Counted from the first letter of the stretch, positions 16,432-26,046 are shown. The stretch is 64,000 nt of DNA from an uncultured Sinobacteraceae bacterium (GCA_903822975.1 CAIJRD010000002.1:124001-188000); one strand, 5' to 3'. Notes: generated by a model from the sequence alone, not told the origin. Made by a program: numbers and translations.

Positions 16432-18120
16432 ATGCTGCCGCTGTCGCCGGATGACTTGCCGCTGCAACGCCTGTATCGCTGGGAGCGCGAGCGCGCCAAT
16501 TTGCGCTACCTGAGCCAGCCGATGGGCGGCGGAATCCTGTGCGAGTGGACCTGGGCGCAAGCGCTCGGCGAAGCGCGCCGTGTCGCGGCCTACCTGCGCG
16601 CGCAGCAGTGGCCCGCCGGCAGTCGGGTGGCGATTCTGTCCAAGAACAGCGCGTACTGGCTGATGGCGGACTTTGCGATCTGGATGGCGGGGCATGTCAG
16701 CGTGCCGTTGTATCCAACACTCGCTGCGGATTCGGTCCGGCAGATTCTCGATCACGCCGAGGCCAAGGCGCTGTTCATCGGCAAGCTCGACGCCTGGCCG
16801 ACGATGCGCGCCGGCGTGCCCGAGGGCGTGCTGCGGATTGCCACGCCGCTGTCGCCGGAAGGCGCGTCGGATGGCGGGATTCACTGGGACAAGATTCTGG
16901 CAACGGTTGTGCCGATCGCCGATTCGCCGGTGCGCGAAGGCAGCGAGCTGGCGACGATCATCTATACCTCGGGCACTACCGGAATGCCGAAAGGCGTGAT
17001 GCACAGCTTCGATCATTTCGCGGCCGCCTCGCGCACGATGAGCGAGGAGTTCACGCTCGGACAGGAAGATCGCATCCTGTCCTACCTGCCGCTGGCGCAT
17101 GTCGCCGAGCGCGTCGGTGTCGAGGCCAACAGCGTCTACAACGGCTTCCAGGTGAGCTTCGCGGAATCGCTCGACACCTTCGTCAAAGACATCCAGCGCG
17201 TGCAGCCGACCGTGTTCTTCTCGGTGCCTCGACTGTGGGTCAAGTTCCAGCAGGGCATTTTCGCCAAGCTGCCAAAGCGACGGCTCGACATTCTGTTCCG
17301 CATCCCGGTGGTCGGCGGCCTGTTGAAGCGCAAGATCCTGCAACAGCTGGGTCTGTCGCAGGTGCGATTCGCTGCGACCGGCGCGGCACCGCTGCCCTCG
17401 GATGTGATCGAGTGGTATCGCAATCTCGGTCTCGATCTGCTCGAGGTTTACGGCATGACGGAGAACTTCGGTATTTCGCACACGAGCCGGCCGGAGACGA
17501 TGCGCGTCGGCTACGTCGGCGCGCCCTGGCCGCATGTGGAATGCCGACTGTCCGAAATCGGCGAAGTGATGGTGCGCGCGCCCTGGAACATGCTGGGCTA
17601 TTACCGCGAGCCGGAAAAAACGCGCGAAACGTTCAGTGCCGACGGTTTCCTGCTGACCGGAGATCTGGGTGAGATCGATGCGCAAGGTCGCCTGCGCATC
17701 ACCGGTCGGGCCAAGGAGCAGTTCAAGACCAGCAAGGGCAAATACGTGGCCCCGGCGCCGATCGAAAATCGGCTCGGTGCACATCCTCAGGTCGAGGCCG
17801 TGTGTGTCGCCGGTGCGAACTTCCAGAAGCCGTTCGCGATGCTGATGCTGCCGGCCGAGAGTCTTACCAAAGCGCGCCGCGACGAGGCATTCCGTGCTGA
17901 GCTCGACGCGCAGTTCAAGGCGCTGCTGAGCGACGTCAACCCGACGCTCGATCCGCACGAGCAGCTGGAATTTCTTGCGATCGTCCCCGAGCAATGGACC
18001 GTTGATAACGGCATGGTGACGCCGACGATGAAGATCAAGCGTGCGGCGGTCGAGCAAGCATATGGGCAGTATTTCCAGCGCTGGAGCGCATCCAAATCAG
18101 CGGTGATCTGGCACGCTTGA
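16432..18120 (+). CDS. AMP-forming acyl-CoA synthetase (AtuH-like ligase)
   Basis: The 562-residue adenylate-forming enzyme activates a carboxylic acid to its CoA thioester with ATP. The P-loop-like motif IYTSGTTGMPKG is at about residues 178-189. Next come VYGMTENFGISH, then the hinge TGDLGEIDAQGRLRITGRAKE and the A10-type segment TSKGKYVAPAPIENRLG (each split at the hinge in practice). These place it with long-chain fatty acid-CoA ligases. Pseudomonas atu clusters end with a synthetase-like gene (AtuH), and citronellate must be activated somewhere, so this is a good candidate; fatty-acid activation is equally compatible. A GAGGAGA ribosome site precedes the ATG. Confidence 0.87.
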   Translation: MLPLSPDDLPLQRLYRWERERANLRYLSQPMGGGILCEWTWAQALGEARRVAAYLRAQQWPAGSRVAILSKNSAYWLMADFAIWMAGHVSVPLYPTLAADSVRQILDHAEAKALFIGKLDAWPTMRAGVPEGVLRIATPLSPEGASDGGIHWDKILATVVPIADSPVREGSELATIIYTSGTTGMPKGVMHSFDHFAAASRTMSEEFTLGQEDRILSYLPLAHVAERVGVEANSVYNGFQVSFAESLDTFVKDIQRVQPTVFFSVPRLWVKFQQGIFAKLPKRRLDILFRIPVVGGLLKRKILQQLGLSQVRFAATGAAPLPSDVIEWYRNLGLDLLEVYGMTENFGISHTSRPETMRVGYVGAPWPHVECRLSEIGEVMVRAPWNMLGYYREPEKTRETFSADGFLLTGDLGEIDAQGRLRITGRAKEQFKTSKGKYVAPAPIENRLGAHPQVEAVCVAGANFQKPFAMLMLPAESLTKARRDEAFRAELDAQFKALLSDVNPTLDPHEQLEFLAIVPEQWTVDNGMVTPTMKIKRAAVEQAYGQYFQRWSASKSAVIWHA

Positions 18121-18207
18121 AACACGATGCCGGTGCAGCAAGGCGCCGGCGCAGACGATAACGACAAAGCGCGCGCAAGCGCTCACTTCATTTTTCTGGG
18201 GGATTCC

Positions 18208-19020
18208 ATGGTTCAGTTTTCCGGCAAGGTCGCCGTCATCACCGGCGCCGGTTCAGGCATCGGCCGCGCGTTGGCACAACAGCTGGCCGCGCGCGGCTGT
18301 CGCCTGGCTTTGGCAGATGTCAATCAACAAGGTCTCGAGGAAACTGCTGCGAGCTTGCCGCAACCCGTATTGCTCAAGCGCCTCGACGTCGCCGATCGCG
18401 AGGCCGTTTATGCCTTCGCCGAGGAGGTCCGCGCAACCTACGGCACGGCGCATTTCGTCATCAACAATGCCGGCGTCTCGGTCTCGCAGACCATCGCCGA
18501 GCAAAGCTACGAAGATTTCGAGTGGTTGATGGGCATCAATTTCTGGGGTGTGGTTTATGGCACCAAGGCGTTTCTGCCGATGCTGACGGCGCAGAACGAG
18601 GGGACCATCGTCAATCTGTCGAGCGTATTCGGCATCGTCGCGGTGCCGACGCAGGGTTCGTACAACGCGTCCAAATTTGCGGTGCGCGGTTTCACCGAGT
18701 GTCTACGTCATGAACTGGACGCGACAAAGGTGAACGTGGTCTGCGTGCATCCGGGCGGCATTCGCACCAACATTGCGAAATCGAGCCGCTACTATGCGGG
18801 CCCCGATGGCTCCAGCGATCAGGCGCGGGCGGTTCAGCAATTCGAGAAGCTGACGATGACGACGCCGGCAAAGGCGGCGGCGACGATCATCCGCGGCATC
18901 GAGCGGGGCAGTGCGCGCGTACTGATCGGGCCGGACGCACATCTGATCACCTTCATCCAGCGCTGCTTCCCGGTGCACTACTGGCGCCTGATGAAATTGA
19001 GCCTCGGCTTCGTCAAATAG
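18208..19020 (+). CDS. Short-chain dehydrogenase/reductase (classical SDR)
   Basis: From the ATG at 18208 (preceded by a G-rich CTGGGGGA ribosome site) the protein is 270 residues. It has TGAGSGIG at 12-19, INNAG at about 85-89, S139, and the intact catalytic Y152-NAS-K156. A start 27 codons upstream (18127) is in frame but adds residues unrelated to the fold. The gene follows the acyl-CoA ligase by 87 bases and is probably its operon partner. Oxidation of a terpenoid alcohol or a 3-hydroxyacyl intermediate would fit (compare AtuG), but the substrate is not evident. Confidence 0.87.
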   Translation: MVQFSGKVAVITGAGSGIGRALAQQLAARGCRLALADVNQQGLEETAASLPQPVLLKRLDVADREAVYAFAEEVRATYGTAHFVINNAGVSVSQTIAEQSYEDFEWLMGINFWGVVYGTKAFLPMLTAQNEGTIVNLSSVFGIVAVPTQGSYNASKFAVRGFTECLRHELDATKVNVVCVHPGGIRTNIAKSSRYYAGPDGSSDQARAVQQFEKLTMTTPAKAAATIIRGIERGSARVLIGPDAHLITFIQRCFPVHYWRLMKLSLGFVK

Positions 19021-19156
19021 CCTGGTGCCGCGCACAAAAATTGGCGGCGATGCAGGGTGGCGCAGGGACGTAGATGGTGATGCACTTGATTGACGATCCG
19101 CCGGGATCGCCGCGGAAAACAGACCCGCGCCGGCGCCCGGTTTTTCGAGCCTAGTC

Positions 19157-19206
19157 GGATCTTCTGAGACGAATGTTCTTAGACGAATCTTCTGAGACGG
19201 ATCTTC
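19157..19206. repeat. Tandem 14-bp repeat, three and a half copies
   Basis: Units GGATCTTCTGAGAC (19157), GAATGTTCTTAGAC (19171) and GAATCTTCTGAGAC (19185), followed by a partial GGATCTTC (19199), lie between the converging SDR and folD genes. Copies differ at two to four positions. A GCGGCC/GGCCGC hairpin at 19233-19251, just past the folD stop, is a possible but T-poor terminator. Confidence 0.9.
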
Positions 19207-19251
19207 AATTTGGCGAAGATCGCGTCATCTCGGCGGCCGTTTTAAGGCCGC

Positions 19252-20106
19252 TCAGCTGCCGCGGCGTTCGGCGGCGGTCAGGGTGTTCTGCATCAACATC
19301 GCAACCGTCATCGGACCCACACCGCCCGGTACCGGCGTGATCCATGCCGCGCGTTCGCGCGCGGCGGCAAATTCGACATCGCCTGCCAGGCTTCCGTTGG
19401 CGAGCCGGTTGATGCCGATATCGATCACCGTGGCCCCCGGCTGTATCCATTCGCCGCGCACGAGTCCCGGCTTGCCGACACCGACCACCAGGATTTCGGC
19501 ACGCGCAACTTCGGCGGCGAGATCGCGGGTAAAGCGGTGCGTCACGGTTGTCGTCGCGCCGGCGAGTAGCAGTTCGAGCGCCATCGGCCGTCCCACGTGA
19601 TTGCTGGCGCCGACCACCACGGCCTGGCGACCATAAAAAGTTTCGCCAGCGCTCTTCAACAGTTCAATCACGCCGAAAGGTGTGCAGGGCCGCAACGCCG
19701 GCAAGCGCTGGGCGAGTCGGCCGAGGTTGTACGGATGGAAGCCATCGACATCCTTGTCCGGGCGAATGCGCTCGATCACCACGGTCGTGTCGATGTGCTT
19801 CGGCAAGGGCAACTGCACCAGAATGCCGTCGACGCCGTTGTCGGCGTTGAGGCGATCGATCTCGGCCAGCAGTGCGGCTTCGCTGATGCTCGCGTCGAAC
19901 TGCTGCGGCACCGAGCGGATGCCGACCGCCTCGCAGCTGCGTCGCTTGTTGCGGACGTAGATTTCCGAGGCGGGGTCGACGCCGACCAGAATCGTCGCCA
20001 GCGCCGGCGGACGATGCCCGGCTGCGACGCGCTCGGTCACGGCCTGCTGAACGCGATGCTGCACCTGGGCGGCTACGGCTTTGCCGTCGATCAGTTGTGC
20101 GCTCAA
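19252..20106 (-). CDS. folD: Bifunctional methylenetetrahydrofolate dehydrogenase/cyclohydrolase
   Basis: The 284-residue cytosolic enzyme converts 5,10-methylene-THF to 10-formyl-THF through its NADP-dependent dehydrogenase and cyclohydrolase activities. The catalytic Y and K are in [17 protein letters not shown], followed by [15 protein letters not shown] and the conserved [15 protein letters not shown]. The Rossmann motif is [17 protein letters not shown]. The C-terminal VIDIGIN and [18 protein letters not shown] blocks are complete. It diverges from ccmA; the 107-base gap must hold both promoters. Confidence 0.97.
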   Translation of the reverse strand: MSAQLIDGKAVAAQVQHRVQQAVTERVAAGHRPPALATILVGVDPASEIYVRNKRRSCEAVGIRSVPQQFDASISEAALLAEIDRLNADNGVDGILVQLPLPKHIDTTVVIERIRPDKDVDGFHPYNLGRLAQRLPALRPCTPFGVIELLKSAGETFYGRQAVVVGASNHVGRPMALELLLAGATTTVTHRFTRDLAAEVARAEILVVGVGKPGLVRGEWIQPGATVIDIGINRLANGSLAGDVEFAAARERAAWITPVPGGVGPMTVAMLMQNTLTAAERRGS

Positions 20107-20213
20107 GCGAAGGAATCCAGGGAGTGGCCAACGAGGGGCGCTATTGTAAGTCGCAAGAGCGTCGGCGCGTGCCGCATCGCTTACACTGCGCCCGAAATTT
20201 TCCCGCCCTCGCC

Positions 20214-20804
20214 ATGAGCCCTCTTTCCGTCAGTGACCTCGCGGTCAGCCGCGGCGACCGCACCGTGTTCAGCGGCCTCAGCTTTCGGGTCGAGCCGGGC
20301 GAGATCCTGCATGTCCAGGGCCGTAACGGCGCAGGCAAGACGACGCTGCTGGAAACACTCGGCGGATTGCGCGTGCAGATTGCCGGAACGATCGCAGGCG
20401 GACCCGGGGCGTCGGAGCGGCACTGGCTGGGCCATCGCAGCGCGCTCAACGCTGCACTCACGCCGCTGGAGAATCTGCGGTTCTGGTGCGCGCTGAATGG
20501 CGCTGGCGATTCCGAACTGCTGCCAGCACTCGATCAGCTTGGCGTGAAGGCCCAGCGCAATCGCCTGTGCGGGACCTTGTCGACCGGCCAGCGCCGACGT
20601 GTCGCGCTCTCGCGTCTGTTGGCGGTCAAGCGCCCCTGGTGGTTTCTGGACGAGCCGCTGGCCGGCATCGATGCCGCCGGCTTGCAGCTGATCACGCAGT
20701 TGCTCGCAGCGCACGCGGGCGAGGGTGGAACCGCCGTCGTCACCAGTCATCAAGCCTTGCCGGATTCCTTGCCGCGCCTGCGCGCGCTGGCTCTCGACGC
20801 ATGA
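20214..20804 (+). CDS. ccmA: Cytochrome c maturation ABC transporter ATP-binding protein CcmA
   Basis: The 196-residue ATPase of the CcmABCD complex uses ATP to release holo-CcmE. The Walker A is [16 protein letters not shown], the signature is [15 protein letters not shown], and the Walker B is [11 protein letters not shown]. The ATG at 20214 ([11 protein letters not shown]) is chosen over an in-frame start at 20097, which would read through promoter sequence. The gene opens a tightly overlapping operon; the ccmB ATG overlaps its stop (ATGA). Confidence 0.95.
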   Translation: MSPLSVSDLAVSRGDRTVFSGLSFRVEPGEILHVQGRNGAGKTTLLETLGGLRVQIAGTIAGGPGASERHWLGHRSALNAALTPLENLRFWCALNGAGDSELLPALDQLGVKAQRNRLCGTLSTGQRRRVALSRLLAVKRPWWFLDEPLAGIDAAGLQLITQLLAAHAGEGGTAVVTSHQALPDSLPRLRALALDA

Positions 20805-21478
20805 ACGCGATGCTGGATGCCGCGTGGGCGGTGTTCGTCCGCGAATTGCGGTTGGCGCTGCGGCGTCCGGCCGAGGCGACGCAACCGCTGGTGTTCTACT
20901 GCGTGCTCGCGCTGTTGTTTCCGCTCGGGCTCGCCGCGCAGGATGTCGGCCTGCGCGCGTTTGCGCCGGCGATCGTCTGGGTCAGCGCCTTGCTTGCCGC
21001 GCTGCTCGGCATCGAGCGCTTGTTTCGCGCCGATGTCGACGACGGCACGCTCGAACAGTGGCTGCTGGCAGATGTTCCGTTTCCGATGCTGGTCGGCGCC
21101 AAGCTGGCGGCGCAATGGCTGCTGATCGCAGCACCGCTGATCGTTGCAGCACCGCTGATCGCGCTCGCACTCAATCTGCAGCCGCAGGCGATCGGCGTGC
21201 TGCTGTTAGGGCTGCTGTTCGGCACGCCGGTGCTGGTGTTCAGCGGCGGGTTCGCCGCGGCGCTGACCGTGGGCGCGCCGCGCGCGGGCCTGCTGATTCC
21301 GATCCTGGTTCTGCCGATGATGTGTCCCGCCCTGATCTTCGGCGCAGGCGCCGTGCGCGCGGCACAGGTTGGACTGTCGGTTGAAGGGCCGCTGTATTTC
21401 CTCGCGGCGATGATGGTGCTGTCGCTCACCCTGCTGCCGTGGGCTGCCGCCGGCGCCTTGCGCAATGCACTCGAGTAG
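20801..21478 (+). CDS. ccmB: Heme exporter/c maturation membrane protein CcmB
   Basis: The 225-residue inner-membrane protein (about six hydrophobic segments) is the permease-like partner of CcmA. It starts [20 protein letters not shown] and includes the CcmB-typical RRPAEATQPLVFY and LEQWLLADVPF regions. The start overlaps the ccmA stop (ATGA). Length is near the family norm. Confidence 0.94.
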   Translation: MNAMLDAAWAVFVRELRLALRRPAEATQPLVFYCVLALLFPLGLAAQDVGLRAFAPAIVWVSALLAALLGIERLFRADVDDGTLEQWLLADVPFPMLVGAKLAAQWLLIAAPLIVAAPLIALALNLQPQAIGVLLLGLLFGTPVLVFSGGFAAALTVGAPRAGLLIPILVLPMMCPALIFGAGAVRAAQVGLSVEGPLYFLAAMMVLSLTLLPWAAAGALRNALE

Positions 21479-21540
21479 TTCGGTCCTGGTAGTTGACGAT
21501 CAGGGTCACGTCGCCGACGCCGATCGGCGATAATTGCGCT

Positions 21541-22398
21541 ATGTGGACCTGGTTTCATCGTCTGGCTTCGCCCCCTAGCTTTTATCGCTTCGCAGACCGG
21601 CTCGCGCCCTGGCTGCTGGGGCTGGGCTTGCTGCTGCTCGCCGTCGGTTGTTACGGCGGGCTGTTCATCGCGCCGGCCGACTACCAGCAAGGCGACGCGT
21701 TCCGGGTGATTTACGTGCACGTGCCGGCCGCCGCACTCTCGCTGTTCGTCTACGTATTGATGGCTGTCGCCGGCGCGATCGCGCTGGTCTGGCGCATGAA
21801 GCTGGCCGAGTGCGCGGTGGTTGCGGCTGCGCCCATTGGCGCGAGCTTTACCGCGCTGGCGTTGGTCACCGGCATGCTGTGGGGCAAGCCGACCTGGGGT
21901 GCGTATTGGGTGTGGGATGCACGCCTCACCTCCGAGCTGGTGCTGCTGTTCCTGTACCTCGGCGTCATCGGCCTGAACCAGGCTTATAGCGATGCGCGAA
22001 CCGCGGCTCGGGCCTGCGCGTGGCTGGCGCTGGTCGGCGTGGTCAACGTGCCGATCGTGCACTACTCGGTGCAGTGGTGGAATTCGCTGCATCAGGGATC
22101 GACGATCCTCAGCCTCGAAGCGGTTCGTGATCCGAAGATCAGCAGCTCGATGCTGTGGCCGCTGTTGCTGACGCTGTCTGGATCGTTCGCATTCTTCTTC
22201 GCGGTGTGGCTGCGCCGTCTGCAAAACGAAGTGGTCGCACGCGAGCGCGGTGCAAATTGGGTGAGAGACTGCGTTTTGCAAGCACCGCTTGCAGCAGTCT
22301 CGAACGAGCAGTCAGGGATGACCGGGCCGGAGCTTGATCCGTCGATGCAGTCGCGCCAGGGACGGCAGCGTCATGGTGAGCCGCGAGGCGCGGATTGA
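21541..22398 (+). CDS. ccmC: Heme handling protein CcmC
   Basis: This 285-residue inner-membrane protein attaches heme to CcmE. It carries the tryptophan-rich WWD motif WGAYWVWDARLTSELV and flanking histidines in VIYVHVPAAAL and VPIVHYSVQWW. The ATG at 21541 (MWTWFHRLASPPSFYR) is chosen over 21493. The family usually ends soon after the last membrane helix; here about 50 extra polar residues follow (from VVARERGANWV), which is a mild oddity. The last base of its stop is the first base of the ccmD ATG. Confidence 0.94.
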   Translation: MWTWFHRLASPPSFYRFADRLAPWLLGLGLLLLAVGCYGGLFIAPADYQQGDAFRVIYVHVPAAALSLFVYVLMAVAGAIALVWRMKLAECAVVAAAPIGASFTALALVTGMLWGKPTWGAYWVWDARLTSELVLLFLYLGVIGLNQAYSDARTAARACAWLALVGVVNVPIVHYSVQWWNSLHQGSTILSLEAVRDPKISSSMLWPLLLTLSGSFAFFFAVWLRRLQNEVVARERGANWVRDCVLQAPLAAVSNEQSGMTGPELDPSMQSRQGRQRHGEPRGAD

Positions 22399-22538
22399 TG
22401 AACGAAAAATACGAGTTGTATGTGTGGAGCAGCTACGGCCTCGGCGCCGCGGTGTTGCTGTGGAATCTGCTGTTGCCGCTGTGGCGGCGCCGCGCATTGC
22501 TGCGCAGCCTCAACGAGGCACGGGACGAAGGCGAATGA
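22398..22538 (+). CDS. ccmD: Heme exporter protein CcmD
   Basis: This 46-residue protein begins MNEKYELYVWSSYGLG and has one membrane helix (AAVLLWNLLLPLW) followed by a basic RRRALLRSL tail, the standard CcmD plan. Its ATG overlaps the ccmC stop by one base, and its stop overlaps the ccmE ATG. CcmD is needed for release of holo-CcmE from CcmABC. Identity rests on size, topology and position. Confidence 0.93.
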   Translation: MNEKYELYVWSSYGLGAAVLLWNLLLPLWRRRALLRSLNEARDEGE

Positions 22539-23074
22539 GCGGACTCAGCAAGCGTCAGAAGCGGATGGCGGCGGTCCTGGTCCTGGTGCTCGGCGTGGGC
22601 GGTGCGGCTTTCCTCGGCTTTACCGCCTTCAGCAAGAACATGATGTATTTCTACACGCCGAGCGACCTGCTTGCCGGTGCGGCGAAAGAGGGCGCGACGC
22701 TGCAGCTCGGTGGCCTGGTCGAAAAGGGCAGCCTGCGACGCGAGGATGGATTGAAAATCGTGTTCGTGATGGCCGACTGCGAAAAGCAAATGCCGGTGCG
22801 CTACGAAGGCATCCTGCCGGACCTGTTTCGCGAAGGGCAGGGTGTGGTCGCGACCGGCAAGCTCGGCATCGACCCCGTCACCGGTGAACGAACGTTCGTC
22901 GCCAGCCAGATTCTCGCCAAGCACGACGAGAACTACATGCCGCCGCAAGTGGCCGCCTCGCTGAAGACCGCCGACGGCAAACACTCCTGCGCGCCGTTCA
23001 AATCGCTCGGCCGGCCGGCCGAGAACCTCGCCGGCAAACCGATGACGGCAGCTGCCGAAGCGCCGCGTTCCTGA
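22535..23074 (+). CDS. ccmE: Periplasmic heme chaperone CcmE
   Basis: This 179-residue membrane-anchored chaperone carries heme covalently and delivers it to CcmF. After a short basic N-terminus (MSGLSKRQKR) and one helix comes the OB-fold. It ends in the heme-attachment motif KHDENYMPP with H130 and Y134, the same numbers as in E. coli. The C-terminal tail is flexible and alanine-rich. The start overlaps the ccmD stop (ATGA). Confidence 0.96.
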   Translation: MSGLSKRQKRMAAVLVLVLGVGGAAFLGFTAFSKNMMYFYTPSDLLAGAAKEGATLQLGGLVEKGSLRREDGLKIVFVMADCEKQMPVRYEGILPDLFREGQGVVATGKLGIDPVTGERTFVASQILAKHDENYMPPQVAASLKTADGKHSCAPFKSLGRPAENLAGKPMTAAAEAPRS

Positions 23075-23087
23075 ATCCGGGCCAAGC

Positions 23088-25061
23088 ATGATTCCTGAAC
23101 TTGGACATTTCGCGTTGATCCTGGCACTCGGCGTGGCGCTGCTGCAGACACTGCTGCCGCTGGCCGGCTGGCGCCGCCGCGATGCGCGACTGCTCGGCGT
23201 GGCGGGTTCCGCCGCGCAGGCGCAGTTCTTCTGCATTGCCGTCGCCTACGCCTGTCTGACCTACTGTTTCGTCACCAAGGATTTCTCGCTGCTGTACGTC
23301 GCCGAGAACGATCACACGCAATTGCCGCTGTTCTATCGCGTTACCGCAGTGTGGGGCGCGCACGAAGGTTCGCTGCTGTTGTGGGTGCTGATCCTGTCGG
23401 GCTGGACGCTGGCGGTGTCGATTTTCAATCGCCGCCTGCCAGCCGATCTGAGCGCCTTGGTGCTGTCGGTGCTCGGCAGCGTCAGCATCGGTTTCCTGCT
23501 GTTCATTTTGCTGACGTCGAACCCGTTCACGCGGCTGTTTCCGGTGCCGGCGGAAGGGCACGATCTGAATCCGATCCTGCAAGATCCGGGCTTGGCAATT
23601 CATCCGCCAATGCTCTACATGGGCTACGTCGGCTTCAGTGTCGCGTTCGCATTCGCCATCGCGGCCTTGATCAGCGGCCGGCTCGATGCAGCATGGGCGC
23701 GCTGGACGCGGCCTTGGACGACCACCGCCTGGCTGTTCCTGACGATGGGCATCACGCTCGGCTCCTGGTGGGCTTACAACGAACTCGGCTGGGGCGGTTG
23801 GTGGTTCTGGGATCCCGTCGAAAACGCTTCGTTCATGCCCTGGCTTGCGGGTACTGCGCTGATCCACTCGCTGGCCGTGACCGAAAAGCGTGGACTGCTG
23901 AAATCCTGGACCGTGTTGCTGGCGATTCTGGCGTTTTCTTTGTCGCTGCTCGGCACGTTCCTGGTGCGCTCCGGCGTGCTGGTGTCGGTGCATGCGTTCG
24001 CGAGTGATCCGGCGCGCGGCATGTTCATCCTGATCTTCATGGCGGTGGTGGTCGGCGGTGCGCTGACGCTCTATGCCATTCGCGCGCCGAAGCTGGTCAG
24101 TGGCGACAGTGCGGCGATCAAGCTGTTTTCACGCGAAGGCCTGCTGCTGCTGAACAATGTTTTTCTGGTGGTCGCCGCCGCCGCGATCCTGCTCGGCACG
24201 CTGTATCCGCTGGTGCTGGATGCGCTGCACCTCGGCAAGATTTCGGTGGGGCCGCCGTACTTCAACGCCGTTTTCGTGCCCTTGATCGCACCCTTGTTCG
24301 TGCTGGTGGGCATCGGTGCTGTGGTGCCGTGGAAACGCGGCGATGCGCGTAGTACCTGGCAGCGCCTGAAGTGGCCGGCGCTGGCGGCGCTGCTGATTGC
24401 CGTTGCCGTGCCGTTCGCGTTGTACGGGCGTGCAACGGTGGTTGCACTCGCCGGCGGACTGCTCGCAGCCTGGACGGTCATCGCCGCGTCGCAGGACGTC
24501 TGGCGCCGTGTGCGCTCGAAGTCGAGCCTGCTCGATGGACTCGCTTCTGTACCGCGCGCGGTCTGGGGCATGACGCTTGCGCACATCGGCTTGGGCGTCT
24601 GGGCGCTGGGTGTGGCTTATGTCGGCAGCTTCGGCGCAGAGAAGGACATCCGTTTGCAGCGTAACGCCGAGGCCACGGTCGGCGGCTACAACTTCCGCTT
24701 CAATGGTGCCGATGAACAGAATGGTCCGAACTACAAGGCCCAGCGCGGCAGCATCAGCGCCGGTCGTGGCGCCGACATCGCGCTATCGCCGGAGAAGCGT
24801 TTCTATCCCTCACAGGGCACGATGTTGACCGAGTCGGCGGTCGATGCCGGGTTGCTGCGCGACCTCTACGTTTCGCTCGGCGAAGGATTCGACGACGGCA
24901 GCTGGAGCCTGCGCATCTACGTCAAGCCGATGGTGCGGATGATCTGGTTCGGCGGCGTGCTGATGTTCCTCGGTGGCCTGCTGGCCGCCAGCGACAAGCG
25001 TTATCGCCTGGTGCGCGCGGCCGAGCGCAAGGCCGTTGCCGGCGCGACGGCAGTCGCCTGA
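23088..25061 (+). CDS. ccmF: Cytochrome c heme lyase subunit CcmF
   Basis: This 657-residue polytopic membrane protein ligates heme to apocytochrome c. The WWD motif is WGGWWFWDPVENASFMPWL. Conserved histidine contexts include WGAHEGSLLLWVL, IHPPMLYMGYVG and LIHSLAVTEKRG. Length and order fit the family. The stop codon shares bases with the ccmG ATG. Confidence 0.97.
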   Translation: MIPELGHFALILALGVALLQTLLPLAGWRRRDARLLGVAGSAAQAQFFCIAVAYACLTYCFVTKDFSLLYVAENDHTQLPLFYRVTAVWGAHEGSLLLWVLILSGWTLAVSIFNRRLPADLSALVLSVLGSVSIGFLLFILLTSNPFTRLFPVPAEGHDLNPILQDPGLAIHPPMLYMGYVGFSVAFAFAIAALISGRLDAAWARWTRPWTTTAWLFLTMGITLGSWWAYNELGWGGWWFWDPVENASFMPWLAGTALIHSLAVTEKRGLLKSWTVLLAILAFSLSLLGTFLVRSGVLVSVHAFASDPARGMFILIFMAVVVGGALTLYAIRAPKLVSGDSAAIKLFSREGLLLLNNVFLVVAAAAILLGTLYPLVLDALHLGKISVGPPYFNAVFVPLIAPLFVLVGIGAVVPWKRGDARSTWQRLKWPALAALLIAVAVPFALYGRATVVALAGGLLAAWTVIAASQDVWRRVRSKSSLLDGLASVPRAVWGMTLAHIGLGVWALGVAYVGSFGAEKDIRLQRNAEATVGGYNFRFNGADEQNGPNYKAQRGSISAGRGADIALSPEKRFYPSQGTMLTESAVDAGLLRDLYVSLGEGFDDGSWSLRIYVKPMVRMIWFGGVLMFLGGLLAASDKRYRLVRAAERKAVAGATAVA

Positions 25062-25582
25062 TGCGCTACGCAATTCCGGTGATCGTGCTGCTCGGCCTGT
25101 TGGCACTGTTCGCGGTGGGGCTGGGCCACGATCCGCGCGAGTTGCCGAGTCCCTTGATCGGGAAGTCGGCGCCGGCATTCGAGCTCGCCGTGCTCGGCGG
25201 CGAAGGTGCAACGCGCGTGCGCACACAGGATTTGCAGGGTCGCCCGGTGCTGGTCAATTTCTTCGCCAGCTGGTGCGCGGGCTGCCAGGAAGAACACGCC
25301 TACTTGATGCAGTTGGCAGCCGATGAGCACGCCCCGCTGGTCGGCATTGATTACAAGGATGCGCCGGCCGACGGCAGCGCCTGGCTGGCGAAGCACGGCA
25401 ATCCCTATCAGCAGGTGCTGCTCGATCTCGACGGCAACACTGGAATCGACTGGGGCGTCTACGGCGTGCCGGAGACCTTCGTGCTCGACGCGCACGGCAC
25501 CATCATCTACAAGCACATCGGCCCGATGACGGTCGAGGCCTGGAACCGCGACATCAAACCGAGATTGCAGGCGGCCTCATGA
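25061..25582 (+). CDS. ccmG: Thiol:disulfide interchange protein CcmG/DsbE
   Basis: The 173-residue thioredoxin-like protein is anchored by an N-terminal helix (IPVIVLLGLLALFAVGL) and faces the periplasm. The redox motif is WCAGC in FFASWCAGCQEEH, followed by the family's GIDYKDAPADG and YGVPETFVLD. It keeps apocytochrome c thiols reduced together with CcmH. The start overlaps the ccmF stop, and the ccmH ATG overlaps its stop. Confidence 0.95.
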   Translation: MRYAIPVIVLLGLLALFAVGLGHDPRELPSPLIGKSAPAFELAVLGGEGATRVRTQDLQGRPVLVNFFASWCAGCQEEHAYLMQLAADEHAPLVGIDYKDAPADGSAWLAKHGNPYQQVLLDLDGNTGIDWGVYGVPETFVLDAHGTIIYKHIGPMTVEAWNRDIKPRLQAAS

Positions 25583-26046
25583 AACTGTTGCGTGCGTTGC
25601 TGCTGTTGGGATTGTTCTCCTTGGCACTTGCGCCGGTTTCTGCACAGGTGCAGGCGGAAAAGCCAGCGATCGTGCTGACACCGCAGCAGGAGCAGCGCTT
25701 CGAAGCGCTGCTGCCGAACCTGCGCTGCCTGGTGTGCCAGAACGAATCGCTGGCCGATTCGCAGGCACCGCTGGCGCTGGACCTTCGCTATGAAATACGT
25801 AGCATGATCGCGAAAGGCGCGAGCGACTTTCAGGTGAAAAAATACCTGACCGATCGCTATGGCGAATTCATTCTGTATCGGCCCGCGGTGAATCTGCGGA
25901 CGTATCTGCTGTGGTTCGGTCCGCTGTTGCTGCTGGCGATCGGGCTCATTGCCTTGTATCGCTTCACGCGACGCGCGCAAGCGGTGGCGGCGCCGGCGGT
26001 CGATGAAGCCGCACTTCGCAAGCTGCTCGACGATCAGGCGCGATGA
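25579..26046 (+). CDS. ccmH: Cytochrome c maturation protein CcmH
   Basis: The 155-residue protein has a signal peptide (MKLLRALLLLGLFSLAL to VSA), the redox motif LRCLVCQNESLADSQAP with its LRCxxC cysteine pair, and a C-terminal helix (YLLWFGPLLLLAIGLIAL). It reduces or chaperones apocytochrome c with CcmG and CcmI. Here CcmH and CcmI are separate, unlike the fused E. coli CcmH. The start overlaps the ccmG stop, and its own stop overlaps the ccmI start. Confidence 0.95.
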   Translation: MKLLRALLLLGLFSLALAPVSAQVQAEKPAIVLTPQQEQRFEALLPNLRCLVCQNESLADSQAPLALDLRYEIRSMIAKGASDFQVKKYLTDRYGEFILYRPAVNLRTYLLWFGPLLLLAIGLIALYRFTRRAQAVAAPAVDEAALRKLLDDQAR

